NCBI GenBank assembly: GCA_044370695.1
Contig: JBILVB010000034.1
Coordinates: 1-26,990, forward strand
Source of the DNA: JBEIFW01 sp044370695
Lineage (GTDB): Bacteria; Actinomycetota; Acidimicrobiia; Acidimicrobiales; Ilumatobacteraceae
Reading direction: 5' to 3'
DNA: 26,990 nt
Of the stretch, positions 6,768-14,279 are shown piece after piece. A model generated the notes under the pieces. The model saw nothing but the letters and a program-made list of their open reading frames with translations, was not told the origin of the DNA and did no database searches. Every line of letters begins with the position of its first letter. The first letter of the stretch is position 1. The position numbers and the translations under genes are program-made.

Positions 6768-8213
6768 GTGACCTGCCCCCGGTGCGGAGCCCGGTACCAG
6801 CCGGGTGATCGAGCCTGCGGTTCCTGTGGTGCGGCGCGGTCGGAAACGGCAGCATCGCCCGGGTCGTCGTCGATCACCCCCACCCGGTGCGCCCCCGGCG
6901 CCGGGGGGGGCCGGGGGGGCCCCCCCCGGCCGGAGCCCGGGGCCTGGCTGCTCGTCGGAGATCGCCTCGTCGCGGCCGAGGAACTCGCAAGCGACCCCCC
7001 GTCGGTACGGCGTCGGCGATGGCCCGGCCTGGTCGGGGTCGTGGTCGTCGCGGTGGCGTTGCTCGTCGGATCCCGGTTGGGTGAAGGTCCCGGTGGTCCG
7101 CTGGTCCAGGTGCTGCCGAGCGGTGACACCCGGGCGGTGGCGCCAGGCATCACGCGAGCGCCAGCGGAACGCTGGCGCTCCGACGCGCTCGCCGGCCGGC
7201 AGCTGACCGCGGTGGAACAGATCGGCGATCGTCTGGTCTTCGTCACCCCGAGCCAGCGAAGCCGGCAGGGCCAGGACGTGTTCGTGTTGCGCGCGAGCGA
7301 CGGTGCGCAGGTCTGGACCGGCGGCGTCGTGAACTGGTCCGTCCAGCAGCCGGCGATCGCGAGCACGACGATGGTCGTCGTCGATCGGACCTCGCGGCGT
7401 GTCCGGGCGGTCGATCTCGCGTCCGGGTCCGAGCGCTGGAGCGCCGACGGTCCCGGCCAGTTCGTCCTCGTCCCGGCCGGCCGGTCCGATGTGGTGCTCG
7501 TCGGCGCGACCGGCGGGTTGATCGTGCGTTCGCTCGTCACCGGGGCCGAACTGTGGCGTCCACCGGCCGGGCTCGGCGGTGCGGTCCTGAGCGAGGTGCT
7601 CGTACTCGTCGACAGGTCGTCGGTGACGGCCTACGACTGGCAGAGCGGCACGGTCCGCTGGAGCGTCGATCTCGGTGCCGCACCGAGTTGGCTGGACGGT
7701 GCCAACGGAATCGTGCTGGCTCGTGTCGGGCAGGAGTTGATCGGTCTCGGGGTGGACGGTGCCGAACGTTGGCGGCGACCGTGGGAGGGCGTGCCGGCGG
7801 CGGGCGACGTGGTCATGCCGTTCGGCGCCGGTGCCGTGCTCACGAGCGGGTCGTCGGTCGCTGCGTTCGACCTCGCCTCCGGCTCGACGGTGCTGTCGGG
7901 GGTGAGCGGGGCACTGGAGACCGTGTTGGCCCGGGACGATCGGCCGCGGCTGTTCGTGCGCCGGTCGGACGGCGTCGCCGAACTCGATCCCCGCTCGGGC
8001 GCCGACCGGCGCTCGGTCCCGGCGCGCGACGGTGTCCTGGGGGTGTCCGACACGATCCTCTACGGCGTCTCGGACAGCGAATTGCGCGGCTTCGAGCTGA
8101 CGTCGCTCCAGCCACTCTGGCGGATCCGTCTCGACGAGCCCGCAACCCTGGTGACCGCCGGCTCGGTCCTCGTGCTGCGCACGACCGATGGGGTGCTGCG
8201 CGCCCTAGCGTGA
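6768..8213 (+). CDS. Membrane protein: zinc ribbon, one membrane helix, PQQ-like beta-propeller
   Basis: A 481-residue protein with three parts. Residues 3-21 form a zinc ribbon (CPRCG ... CGSCG). A Gly/Pro-rich low-complexity linker follows, and then one membrane helix at about 85-105 (LVGVVVVAVALLVGS). The remaining 370 residues contain repeated short blades such as VRAVDLASGSERWSADG, AYDWQSGTVRWSVDL and GVDGAERWRRPW, typical of PQQ/BamB-like beta-propellers. The ribbon would be cytoplasmic and the propeller outside. No pyrroloquinoline-quinone dehydrogenase residues are recognised, so a binding or scaffold role is more likely than catalysis. The linker codons contain a G8-CC-G7-C8 tract, a slippage-prone site. 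The gene's last 9 bases overlap the end of the convergent membrane-protein gene. The GTG start fits the zinc ribbon and the -10 box 6 bases upstream. Confidence 0.82.
   Translation: MTCPRCGARYQPGDRACGSCGAARSETAASPGSSSITPTRCAPGAGGGRGGPPRPEPGAWLLVGDRLVAAEELASDPPSVRRRRWPGLVGVVVVAVALLVGSRLGEGPGGPLVQVLPSGDTRAVAPGITRAPAERWRSDALAGRQLTAVEQIGDRLVFVTPSQRSRQGQDVFVLRASDGAQVWTGGVVNWSVQQPAIASTTMVVVDRTSRRVRAVDLASGSERWSADGPGQFVLVPAGRSDVVLVGATGGLIVRSLVTGAELWRPPAGLGGAVLSEVLVLVDRSSVTAYDWQSGTVRWSVDLGAAPSWLDGANGIVLARVGQELIGLGVDGAERWRRPWEGVPAAGDVVMPFGAGAVLTSGSSVAAFDLASGSTVLSGVSGALETVLARDDRPRLFVRRSDGVAELDPRSGADRRSVPARDGVLGVSDTILYGVSDSELRGFELTSLQPLWRIRLDEPATLVTAGSVLVLRTTDGVLRALA
6903..6927. repeat. G8-CC-G7-C8 homopolymer tract inside a coding region
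   Basis: Eight G, two C, seven G and eight C in succession lie in the Gly/Pro linker of the zinc-ribbon/propeller gene. The reading frame is intact across the tract as given, because zinc ribbon upstream and propeller downstream are in one frame. It can fold as a G7/C7 hairpin and is prone to replication slippage and to sequencing error. Confidence 0.85.
7156..7180. repeat. Perfect 11-bp inverted repeat with GAA loop, within coding sequence
   Basis: GAGCGCCAGCG, GAA, CGCTGGCGCTC: a perfect 11-bp stem inside the propeller gene, between the membrane helix and the first blade. No T run follows. Function unknown; it could attenuate transcription, or it may reflect base composition. Confidence 0.6.
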
Positions 8214-8789
8214 CGGGGGCGGCGGGGGCGGCGGCATCTGCCCGGGTGACGGCGGGGCCGCAGGACCGGGCGGCGGGGGTGGCGGCGGCGGTGCGGGCTG
8301 CGGGGGTGCCGATGGCGGGGGTGGCGGCGGTGGTGCGGACGCAGGACCGGAGCCGCCACCGATCTTGAGGGGTGCCGACGCCTTGCCGAGGAGCGTGAGC
8401 ACCGCCCCGACGGCCATGGCGATCGATCCCAGCAGCATGAGCAAGCCGCCGAGGCGGAGCGACACCCCGCCTTTGTCCATCACGAGGTACGACCCGACGA
8501 TCGCCACCGAGGTGATGCCCCAGGTGGCGACGATCTGGGGCCAGCTGAAGGTGAGGACGCGGTCGGGCAGCTTCACGTCGGCGACGAGCCGCAGCGCGAC
8601 GTGGACGGTGGTCAGCAACCCGAGGATCGCCGGGATCGTCGCCAAGGGGAACAACCCGGATCCCCAGGCGCTCGTCGAGTTCGAGTACCCGGCGAAGTCG
8701 GCACCGATGAAGCCGAGGAACGAGAACAGGAACGTGACGGCGCCCCCGATCCCGGACAGCAGGTCCGGTACGGTCGGTTGACGCTTCAT
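8205..8789 (-). CDS. Four-helix membrane protein with polyproline C-terminal tail
   Basis: A 194-residue protein with about four membrane helices: GIGGAVTFLFSFLGFIGADF, LFPLATIPAILGLLTTVHVAL, IVATWGITSVAIVGSYLVM and GGLLMLLGSIAMAVGAVLTLL. A tail of about 45 residues made largely of proline follows, with runs of 7, 8 and 7 consecutive Pro. I do not recognise a characterised family; tails of this kind are common on actinobacterial membrane proteins. The start at 8789 is well supported by a perfect AGGAGG 7 bases upstream, although the frame is open for thousands of bases beyond it. The polyproline runs would need EF-P for efficient translation (established for such motifs). The final codons overlap the convergent propeller gene by 9 bases. 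Confidence 0.85.
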   Translation of the reverse strand: MKRQPTVPDLLSGIGGAVTFLFSFLGFIGADFAGYSNSTSAWGSGLFPLATIPAILGLLTTVHVALRLVADVKLPDRVLTFSWPQIVATWGITSVAIVGSYLVMDKGGVSLRLGGLLMLLGSIAMAVGAVLTLLGKASAPLKIGGGSGPASAPPPPPPPSAPPQPAPPPPPPPPGPAAPPSPGQMPPPPPPPSR

Positions 8790-8796
8790 GGGCGAT

Positions 8797-8802
8797 CCTC
8801 CT
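8797..8802 (-). promoter_or_regulatory. Strong Shine-Dalgarno of the polyproline-tail membrane protein
   Basis: AGGAGG on the minus strand, 7 bases from the ATG at 8789. It decides the start of a gene whose frame is otherwise open far upstream, and contrasts with the leaderless starts of many neighbours. Confidence 0.85.
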
Positions 8803-8832
8803 GAGGGGCCGGCCTGCGGCCGTTCGGCGGCG

Positions 8833-8838
8833 ATCGTA
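8833..8838 (-). promoter_or_regulatory. Candidate -10 box (TACGAT) for the polyproline-tail membrane protein
   Basis: TACGAT on the minus strand fits TANNNT. It would give a transcript with a leader of about 35 bases that includes the AGGAGG site. No clear -35 is seen. Confidence 0.45.
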
Positions 8839-8867
8839 GAGCCGGGGGGAGCAGCACCCGACCGTGC

Positions 8868-8873
8868 CAGCAT
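8868..8873 (+). promoter_or_regulatory. Weak candidate -10 box for purH
   Basis: CAGCAT ends 6 bases before the purH ATG. It keeps the conserved second A and last T of the actinobacterial -10 and the 6-base leaderless spacing, but the first base is C. No Shine-Dalgarno is visible. Confidence 0.3.
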
Positions 8874-8879
8874 GCGCCC

Positions 8880-10391
8880 ATGCCCCGTGCCCTGCTGTCC
8901 GTTTACGACAAGACGGGCATCGTCCCGTTCGCCCGCTCGCTCCTGGCGCTGGGCTGGGACCTGGTCTCGAGCGGGGGGACGGCCACAGCGCTTCGTGCGG
9001 GTGGTGTTCCGTGCACCGACGTCGCCGAGCTGACCGGCATGCCGGCCATCCTCGGACACCGGGTGGTCACCCTCCACCCGGCGATCCACGGTGCCATCCT
9101 TGCGGACCGTTCCGACCCGTCCCACCTGGCCGAACTCGATGCGCTGGGGATCGAGCCCATCTCGTTGGTCGTGGTCAACCTCTACCCGTTCGCCTCCGAT
9201 CCGTCCGTCGAGTTGATCGACGTCGGGGGACCGGCGATGGTGCGCGCCGCTGCGAAGAACCATGCCCATGTCGCCGTCGTCGTCGACCCGACGGACTTCC
9301 CGATCGTGCTCGCCGAACTCGCCGACGATGGTGCGGTGGGGGCCGCCACCCGGCTGCGCCTGGCTCGCAAGGCGTTCGCCACGACGGCCGCGTACGACGC
9401 CGCCGTCGTCTCCTGGCTGGACCGACGGCTCGGCGAGGGACCGCTGCCCCCGACGGTCCAGGTGAGCGCCGAGCTCGCCGCCGTGCTCCGCTACGGCGAG
9501 AACCCCCATCAGGCCGGGGCGCGGTACCGGTTGACGGGCCGGCGTGGGTGGTGGGACGACGCCGTGCAGCACGGGGGCAAGGAACTCAGCTACCTCAACG
9601 TGTACGACACCGAGGCGGCCTGGCAGCTCGCGCACCGGCTCTCGGCCACGGCCGGCCTCCCGGCAGCCGTCGTGGTCAAACACGCGAACCCCTGCGGTGC
9701 TGCGATCGGGACCGATCTCGTGACCGCGTACCGGCGCGCCCACGATGCCGATCCCGTGTCGGCGTTCGGCGGGATCGTCGCGCTCACCGAGCGGGTCGGG
9801 CGTGAGGTCGCCGAAGCCTTGGCCCCGGTCTTCACCGAGGTCGTCGTCGCGCCGGGTTACGACGACGATGCGCTCGCCGTGCTGACGGCGAGGAAGAACC
9901 TCCGGGTCCTGTCGGCTCCGCTCCCGTCGCCGGTCGCGCTCGACGTCCGGCCCATCGACGGCGGGCTGCTCGTGCAGGAGGCGGACCGGGTACCCGTCGA
10001 CCGATCCGCGTGGCGGGTAGCCGGCGCCGTGGTGCCCTCCGCGGCCGAGTGGCGCGATCTGGAGCTGGCGTGGCAGGTCGTAGCGGCCGTGTCGTCGAAC
10101 GCGATCGTGCTGCTGCGCGACGGTCAGGCCGTCGGGATCGGTGCCGGGCAGCAGAACCGGCTCGACTCGGCCCGCATCGCAGCGACGAAGGCCGACGGCA
10201 GGGCCGTCGGCGGGGTGTGCGCCTCGGACGCGTTCTTTCCCTTCCGTGACGGCGTGGATGCCGTCGCCGCCGCCGGGGTTCGGGCAGTCATCGAGCCCGG
10301 TGGATCGGTGCGCGACGACGAGGTCGTCGCGGCCGCCGACGAGCACGGCATCGCCATCGTCTTCACCGGCGAGCGCCACTTCCGACACTGA
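8880..10391 (+). CDS. purH: Bifunctional AICAR formyltransferase/IMP cyclohydrolase
   Basis: A 503-residue PurH catalysing the last two steps of purine synthesis: formylation of AICAR by 10-formyl-THF, then ring closure to IMP. Seen in the N-terminal cyclohydrolase domain: SVYDKTG, SSGGTA, TLHPAIHG, NLYPF, IDVGGPAMVRAAAKNH. Seen in the C-terminal transformylase domain: LRYGENPHQ, YLNVYDTEAAW, the catalytic VVKHANPCGAA, DPVSAFGGIVA, SSNAIVL, GIGAGQQNRLDSARIA, DAFFPFRDGVD and the end TGERHFRH. One oddity: the usual RVKTLHP reads RVVTLHP at about residue 63, replacing the lysine equivalent to Lys66 of the human enzyme. Length is slightly below the usual 510-530. metF follows after 57 bases, giving a folate-linked pair. 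Confidence 0.97.
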   Translation: MPRALLSVYDKTGIVPFARSLLALGWDLVSSGGTATALRAGGVPCTDVAELTGMPAILGHRVVTLHPAIHGAILADRSDPSHLAELDALGIEPISLVVVNLYPFASDPSVELIDVGGPAMVRAAAKNHAHVAVVVDPTDFPIVLAELADDGAVGAATRLRLARKAFATTAAYDAAVVSWLDRRLGEGPLPPTVQVSAELAAVLRYGENPHQAGARYRLTGRRGWWDDAVQHGGKELSYLNVYDTEAAWQLAHRLSATAGLPAAVVVKHANPCGAAIGTDLVTAYRRAHDADPVSAFGGIVALTERVGREVAEALAPVFTEVVVAPGYDDDALAVLTARKNLRVLSAPLPSPVALDVRPIDGGLLVQEADRVPVDRSAWRVAGAVVPSAAEWRDLELAWQVVAAVSSNAIVLLRDGQAVGIGAGQQNRLDSARIAATKADGRAVGGVCASDAFFPFRDGVDAVAAAGVRAVIEPGGSVRDDEVVAAADEHGIAIVFTGERHFRH

Positions 10392-10433
10392 CGGGCCGGG
10401 CCACACGACCCCGACGACGCCGGGATCGGCCGG

Positions 10434-10439
10434 TAGCCT
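10434..10439 (+). promoter_or_regulatory. Candidate -10 box of metF, flanked by short inverted arms
   Basis: TAGCCT (TANNNT) ends 9 bases before the metF ATG. It is exactly bracketed by GCCGG and CCGGC (10429-10444), a small inverted repeat around the -10. No S-box, SAM riboswitch or other leader fits in the 57-base spacer. Confidence 0.45.
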
Positions 10440-10448
10440 CCGGCGGGC

Positions 10449-11309
10449 ATGGCTCGCATTGCGGATCTCCTCGCCGCCGGACGCACGTTCTCGTTCGAGT
10501 TCTTCCCGCCGAAGACCGACGCGGCGCAGCTCACGCTCGGCCGGACGATCGCCGAGCTCGAGCCGCTGGCCCCGAGCTTCGTCTCGGTCACCTACGGCGC
10601 CGGGGGAAGCACCCGTGATCGGACCCGCGAGGTCGTCGGGTGGGTCCGTCGGGAGACCGCCATCACGCCGATGGCGCATCTCACCTGCACGAGCCACACC
10701 CGGGCGGAGATCGCCGAGATTCTCGACGCCTACCGGGAGGTCGGCGTCGAGAACATCCTCGCCCTCGGCGGTGATCCGGTGACGGACGGGTCGGCGTCGA
10801 GCAGCGACTACGCCTTCGCCGCCGAACTCGTTGCCGACGTGGCGGCGCACGGCACGTTCTCGATCGGGGTGGCCGCGCACCCCGAGGTGCACCCGCGCGC
10901 CGTGAACCGCAGCGAGGACCGTCGCCATCTGGCCGCCAAGCTCCAACAGGCCGACTTCGCGATCACGCAGCTGTTCTTCGACGCCGAGCACTGGGTCCGC
11001 CTCGTCGAGGAGCTCGCGGCCCTCGGCTGCTCGAAGCCGGTGATCCCCGGGATCATGCCGGTCACCAACGCCGGACAGGTGCAGCGAATGGCGCAGCTGT
11101 CCGGAGCGGCGTTCCCGGCGTGGCTCGCCGATCGGCTGGCTCCGGTGGCGCACGATCCGTACGAGGTCCGCCGCATCGGCGTCGACGTGGCCACCGAACT
11201 CTGTGCCACGCTGCTCGAGCAGGGCGCGCCCGGCCTGCACTTCTACACGCTGAACCGATCGAGCGCGACCCGGGAGATCTACGCGAATCTCGGACTTCCG
11301 GTGGCCTGA
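10449..11309 (+). CDS. metF: 5,10-methylenetetrahydrofolate reductase
   Basis: A 286-residue flavoprotein of the MetF family, reducing 5,10-methylene-THF to 5-methyl-THF for methionine synthesis. Seen: FSFEFFPPK near the N-terminus with the catalytic Glu, FVSVTYGAGGSTRDRT, MAHLTCTSHTR, the FAD-contact segment ILALGGDP, FSIGVAAHPEVHP, KLQQADFAITQLFFD and PVIPGIMPVTN. The C-terminus GLHFYTLNRSSATREIY closes the barrel. The length fits the catalytic-domain-only bacterial form. Whether NADH or NADPH is used cannot be told. The ATG at 10449 gives the normal N-terminus and lacks a Shine-Dalgarno. A GGDEF gene follows after 31 bases. Confidence 0.96.
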   Translation: MARIADLLAAGRTFSFEFFPPKTDAAQLTLGRTIAELEPLAPSFVSVTYGAGGSTRDRTREVVGWVRRETAITPMAHLTCTSHTRAEIAEILDAYREVGVENILALGGDPVTDGSASSSDYAFAAELVADVAAHGTFSIGVAAHPEVHPRAVNRSEDRRHLAAKLQQADFAITQLFFDAEHWVRLVEELAALGCSKPVIPGIMPVTNAGQVQRMAQLSGAAFPAWLADRLAPVAHDPYEVRRIGVDVATELCATLLEQGAPGLHFYTLNRSSATREIYANLGLPVA

Positions 11310-11340
11310 AGCCGGCGCTCGTCCTGCCGATAGGTGAGCC

Positions 11341-12273
11341 GTGGCTGTGTCCGAACCCAGCGCCGGTGATCCTGCCCGGCGGTCCGATGACGATCGCATC
11401 GCGGCCGCCGAAGCGGTGCGACTCCTGGCAGCGGGGGCGTCGTTGCGGGACGTCTGTGCCGCCGTGGTGACGCTGTTCGAGGTCGCCCTCCCGGGCCGCT
11501 GCGCCGTTGCGGTGTTCGATGACGCCGGGGTCGTGATCGCCGCCTCTCCCGTCCTGGGCTGGTTCGCCGGATCGACGCCCGACCGGGGGTCGATGCCGTC
11601 GCTCGCCGGGATCGACCCGGCCGGCTGTTGGGGACGCGAGGTTCGACTCCCGGACGGGCCGCTCGTCGGGCAACTGGAAGTGTGGTCCTCGGAGGCGGAG
11701 CCGGGCCCTGCGGGCACGGCCGTCCTCGTGGAGGGTTCGGGGTTGGTGAGCCTGGCCTTCGAGCGGGCTCGGCTCGCCGGGACCTTGAGCGGGCCGTCGC
11801 TCGTCGACGGCCTGACCGGTCTGCCGTCGCGCGTGGCGCTCGTGCAGCGGGCGCGTGAGGTGACCGAGTCGACGGCGCTCGACTGGGCCGTGCTCGTGGT
11901 CGACCTCGACCGCTTCGCCGAGGTCAACCAGTCCCACGGACACCTGCTGGGAGACGAGGCGCTCGTCGAGGTCGGTCGCCGGCTCGGTTCGGTGTTGCGC
12001 CGGGACGACTGTGCGGCCCGGCTGGGCTCCGACGAGTTCGCCGTGCTGGCCTGCAACCTGCGTCGCCCGGCGGACGTCGAGAAGGTCGCCGATCGTCTGC
12101 TCCTCGCGCTCGACCTGCCGGTGATCGCGAACGGCCTGTTCCTGTCGGTGACCGGCAGCGTGGGGGTGGCGGTGTCCTCGCCGGGCGGCGACCCGGTGGC
12201 GACCCTGGCCCGGGCCGAACTCGCGGTGCTCGACGCGAAGCGGGCCGGTCGGGCGTGCTGGCGCGGCACCTGA
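11341..12273 (+). CDS. GGDEF-domain protein with a variant GSDEF signature and an N-terminal sensor-like region
   Basis: A 310-residue cytoplasmic protein. Residues about 20-150 look like a degenerate GAF-type sensory domain (AAAEAVRLLAAGASLRDVCAA, VAVFDDAGVVIAASP). Residues about 160-305 form a GGDEF domain: DGLTGLPSRVAL, VVDLDRFAEVNQSHGHLLGDEAL (metal-binding Asp) and the signature RLGSDEF at 229-233, with Ser in place of the second Gly. The RRDD at 220-223, five residues before the signature, fits the RxxD inhibitory site for c-di-GMP. The domain could make c-di-GMP or only bind nucleotide. No EAL domain is present. The GTG at 11341 lacks a ribosome binding site; GATAGG lies just upstream as a weak -10. 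A stem-loop follows the gene at 12300. Confidence 0.88.
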   Translation: MAVSEPSAGDPARRSDDDRIAAAEAVRLLAAGASLRDVCAAVVTLFEVALPGRCAVAVFDDAGVVIAASPVLGWFAGSTPDRGSMPSLAGIDPAGCWGREVRLPDGPLVGQLEVWSSEAEPGPAGTAVLVEGSGLVSLAFERARLAGTLSGPSLVDGLTGLPSRVALVQRAREVTESTALDWAVLVVDLDRFAEVNQSHGHLLGDEALVEVGRRLGSVLRRDDCAARLGSDEFAVLACNLRRPADVEKVADRLLLALDLPVIANGLFLSVTGSVGVAVSSPGGDPVATLARAELAVLDAKRAGRACWRGT

Positions 12274-12299
12274 GGGTTGCTTCGCTGCGGTGACGCCGT

Positions 12300-12321
12300 C
12301 GAGGGCGCCGGGGCGCCCTCG
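12300..12321 (+). terminator. Candidate stem-loop terminator after the GGDEF gene
   Basis: CGAGGGCGCC, GG, GGCGCCCTCG: a perfect 10-bp GC-rich stem 26 bases after the GGDEF stop and before the acyltransferase promoter. There is no T run, as is usual in very GC-rich actinobacteria, so it is a possible rather than proven terminator. Confidence 0.5.
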
Positions 12322-12362
12322 AATCGGCGCCGGGCGTCGGGTGCACGACCGGATCGGGCAGG

Positions 12363-12368
12363 CAGAAT
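12363..12368 (+). promoter_or_regulatory. Candidate -10 box of the acyltransferase gene
   Basis: CAGAAT ends 6 bases before the GTG at 12375; the second A, the A at position 5 and the final T agree with a -10. Spacing fits leaderless transcription. Confidence 0.45.
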
Positions 12369-12374
12369 GGTGCG

Positions 12375-14249
12375 GTGCAGACGCTGGCCTCCCGCGCGCC
12401 CGATTCGGGTCGTCTGCCGTATCTGCCCGGCCTCGACGGCCTGCGGGCGGTCGCCGTGCTCGCGGTGCTCGTGTACCACGCCGACGCCTCGTGGTTGCCC
12501 GGCGGGTTCCTCGGCGTCGAGGTCTTCTTCGTCGTCTCGGGCTACCTGATCACCCTGCTGCTCCTCGACGAGTACGAGCGATCGGGCCGGATCGACCTCG
12601 GCCAGTTCTGGTTGCGTCGGGCTCGCCGGCTGCTCCCGGCGTTGTACGCGCTGCTCGCCGCGACGGCGGTGGCCGCCGTGTTGTTCCTGTCCGACGAGGT
12701 GGCCCGCCTCCGAGGCGACCTGGTCGCGTCGCTCGCCTACGTCACCAACTGGTATCTGGTCGTCACGGGGTCGTCGTACTTCGACAACCTCGGCCGCCCG
12801 CCGCTGCTGCGACACCTGTGGTCACTGGCGGTCGAGGAGCAGTTCTACCTGGTGTGGCCGCTGGTGGTCGGGGTGTTGCTGCGTGCGTTCGGGCGCCGGT
12901 ACGACCGCATGGCCGGGGTGCTGCTCGCCGGCGTGGTCGTCTCCACGGCCCTGATGATCGTCGGGTACTCCGAGGCCGATCCGTCGGCGGTGTACTACGG
13001 CACCCACACGCGGGCCTCCGGCCTGCTCCTCGGTGCCGCGCTCGCCCTGTTCTGGCGACCGCAGACCCTCGTGCGCCGGGCGCGCCGTCCGGTCCCGGCG
13101 CTCGGCGCGGTCGGCCTCGGTGCGCTCGTGGTGCTCGCCGTGCTCCACCGGTCGTGGGACGAGCGCTCCTGGGTGCTGTACCACGGCGGGTTCGTGGTGG
13201 TCGGGGTCGTCACGCTCGTGGTGATCGCGGCTGCGGTCCATCCCGGCTCCTTCCTCGGTCCGGTGCTGGGCAACCCGGTCCTTCGGGCGATCGGGGTGCG
13301 CTCGTACGGGCTGTACCTCTGGCACTGGCCCGTGTTCGTGCTCACCCGGCCCGGTATCGACCTGTTCTGGCCGACCTGGCAGGTCATGGCGTTCCGGGCC
13401 GCGTGGACCGTGTTGCTGACCGAACTGAGCTACCGGTACCTGGAGACGCCGATCCGGCAGGGGGCGCTCGGGCGCTGGTTCGACCGGCTCCGGAATCGTG
13501 AACGGCGCGCCCGGCGTTCTCTCGCCGCAGCGAGTGTCGGTGGCCTGGCCCTGCTGCTCGTCGCCGCGGGGGTCGCCACCGCATCGTCGAGTCCCGACGC
13601 AGCGGCCGAGAGCCTGCGTCAGGGTCTCGAAGCTCAACGGCTGCAGGGCTCGATCGGCACGACGACGGTGGCGACGACGATCGCGGTCACGGCCGGGACC
13701 GGTCCGGCCGTGACCTCCGCTGCGACGACCACCACGACGGTCGATCCGCTCGCGGCCCTCCCTCCCGGGAGGATCGCCGCCATCGCCTGGGGTGACTCGG
13801 TGATGCTCGGTGCGTTCACCAAACTGAAAGAGACGCTCGGCGCCGACTCGTTCGTGGACGCCAAGGAAGGCCGATATCTGAAGGATGCTGTCGCTCCGCT
13901 CGCGCTGCTGCGGGACCGGGGCAAGCTCGGCCAGGCGGTGGTGATCGCCCTCGCGTCCAACGGCCCGATCACCTCGGCCCAGGTCGGCGAGGTGATGGCG
14001 GTACTCAGCGGGGTCCCGAGGGTGATCTGGGTGAATGCCCGGGTGCCCGGTCGAGCCTGGGAGGCCGCCAACAACGACATCCTCGCCAAGGCCTTGCCGA
14101 GCTATCCGAACGCGCTCCTCCTCGACTGGAAACGGTACGGCGACGGTTACCCGGCGTGGTTCTACGGTGACGGTATCCATCTGAAGCCACCCGGTCAGGA
14201 GGCGTACGCCTTGCTGATCCGGGACTTCGTCATCGGCAAGCTCCCCTGA
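12375..14249 (+). CDS. Membrane acyltransferase (acyltransferase-3) fused to an SGNH-like domain
   Basis: A 624-residue protein of the OafA/OatA type. The first 400 residues form the multi-helix acyltransferase-3 domain: YLPGLDGLRAVAVLAVLVYH with the conserved His, GGFLGVEVFFVVSGYLIT, FWLRRARRLLPALYAL and LLRHLWSLAVEEQFYLVWPL. Further helices end in YGLYLWHWPVFV and ELSYRYLETPIR. After one more helix and a Thr/Ala-rich linker comes an SGNH hydrolase-like domain: AWGDSVML with the Ser at about 473, ALASNGPI, and FYGDGIHLKPPGQ with Asp/His at about 598. In the family the membrane part moves acyl (usually acetyl) groups across the membrane, and the SGNH part transfers them to cell-wall or surface glycans. 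The acceptor is unknown. It stands alone rather than in a surface polysaccharide cluster. Confidence 0.93.
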   Translation: MQTLASRAPDSGRLPYLPGLDGLRAVAVLAVLVYHADASWLPGGFLGVEVFFVVSGYLITLLLLDEYERSGRIDLGQFWLRRARRLLPALYALLAATAVAAVLFLSDEVARLRGDLVASLAYVTNWYLVVTGSSYFDNLGRPPLLRHLWSLAVEEQFYLVWPLVVGVLLRAFGRRYDRMAGVLLAGVVVSTALMIVGYSEADPSAVYYGTHTRASGLLLGAALALFWRPQTLVRRARRPVPALGAVGLGALVVLAVLHRSWDERSWVLYHGGFVVVGVVTLVVIAAAVHPGSFLGPVLGNPVLRAIGVRSYGLYLWHWPVFVLTRPGIDLFWPTWQVMAFRAAWTVLLTELSYRYLETPIRQGALGRWFDRLRNRERRARRSLAAASVGGLALLLVAAGVATASSSPDAAAESLRQGLEAQRLQGSIGTTTVATTIAVTAGTGPAVTSAATTTTTVDPLAALPPGRIAAIAWGDSVMLGAFTKLKETLGADSFVDAKEGRYLKDAVAPLALLRDRGKLGQAVVIALASNGPITSAQVGEVMAVLSGVPRVIWVNARVPGRAWEAANNDILAKALPSYPNALLLDWKRYGDGYPAWFYGDGIHLKPPGQEAYALLIRDFVIGKLP

Positions 14250-14265
14250 GCACGGTGGCCCTGGG

Positions 14266-14271
14266 TACGCT
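14266..14271 (+). promoter_or_regulatory. Candidate -10 box of mdh
   Basis: TACGCT (TANNNT, preceded by GGG) ends 8 bases before the mdh ATG at 14280, within the 30-base spacer; no Shine-Dalgarno is seen. The same hexamer occurs before the gene at 17786. Confidence 0.5.
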
Positions 14272-14279
14272 CGCCCGCC

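Noticed and set aside
10392..10448. SAM or other riboswitch upstream of metF
   Set aside because: The spacer is only 57 bases and the probable transcription start lies close to the ATG, leaving no leader for a riboswitch.
8790..12815. A very long minus-strand open frame (over 1,500 codons) covering purH, metF and the GGDEF gene
   Set aside because: Only its last 194 codons (8205-8789), which have a perfect Shine-Dalgarno, look like a protein. The rest is antisense to three clearly recognised enzymes and is low-complexity Arg/Pro/Gly-rich, as expected from GC-rich third positions.
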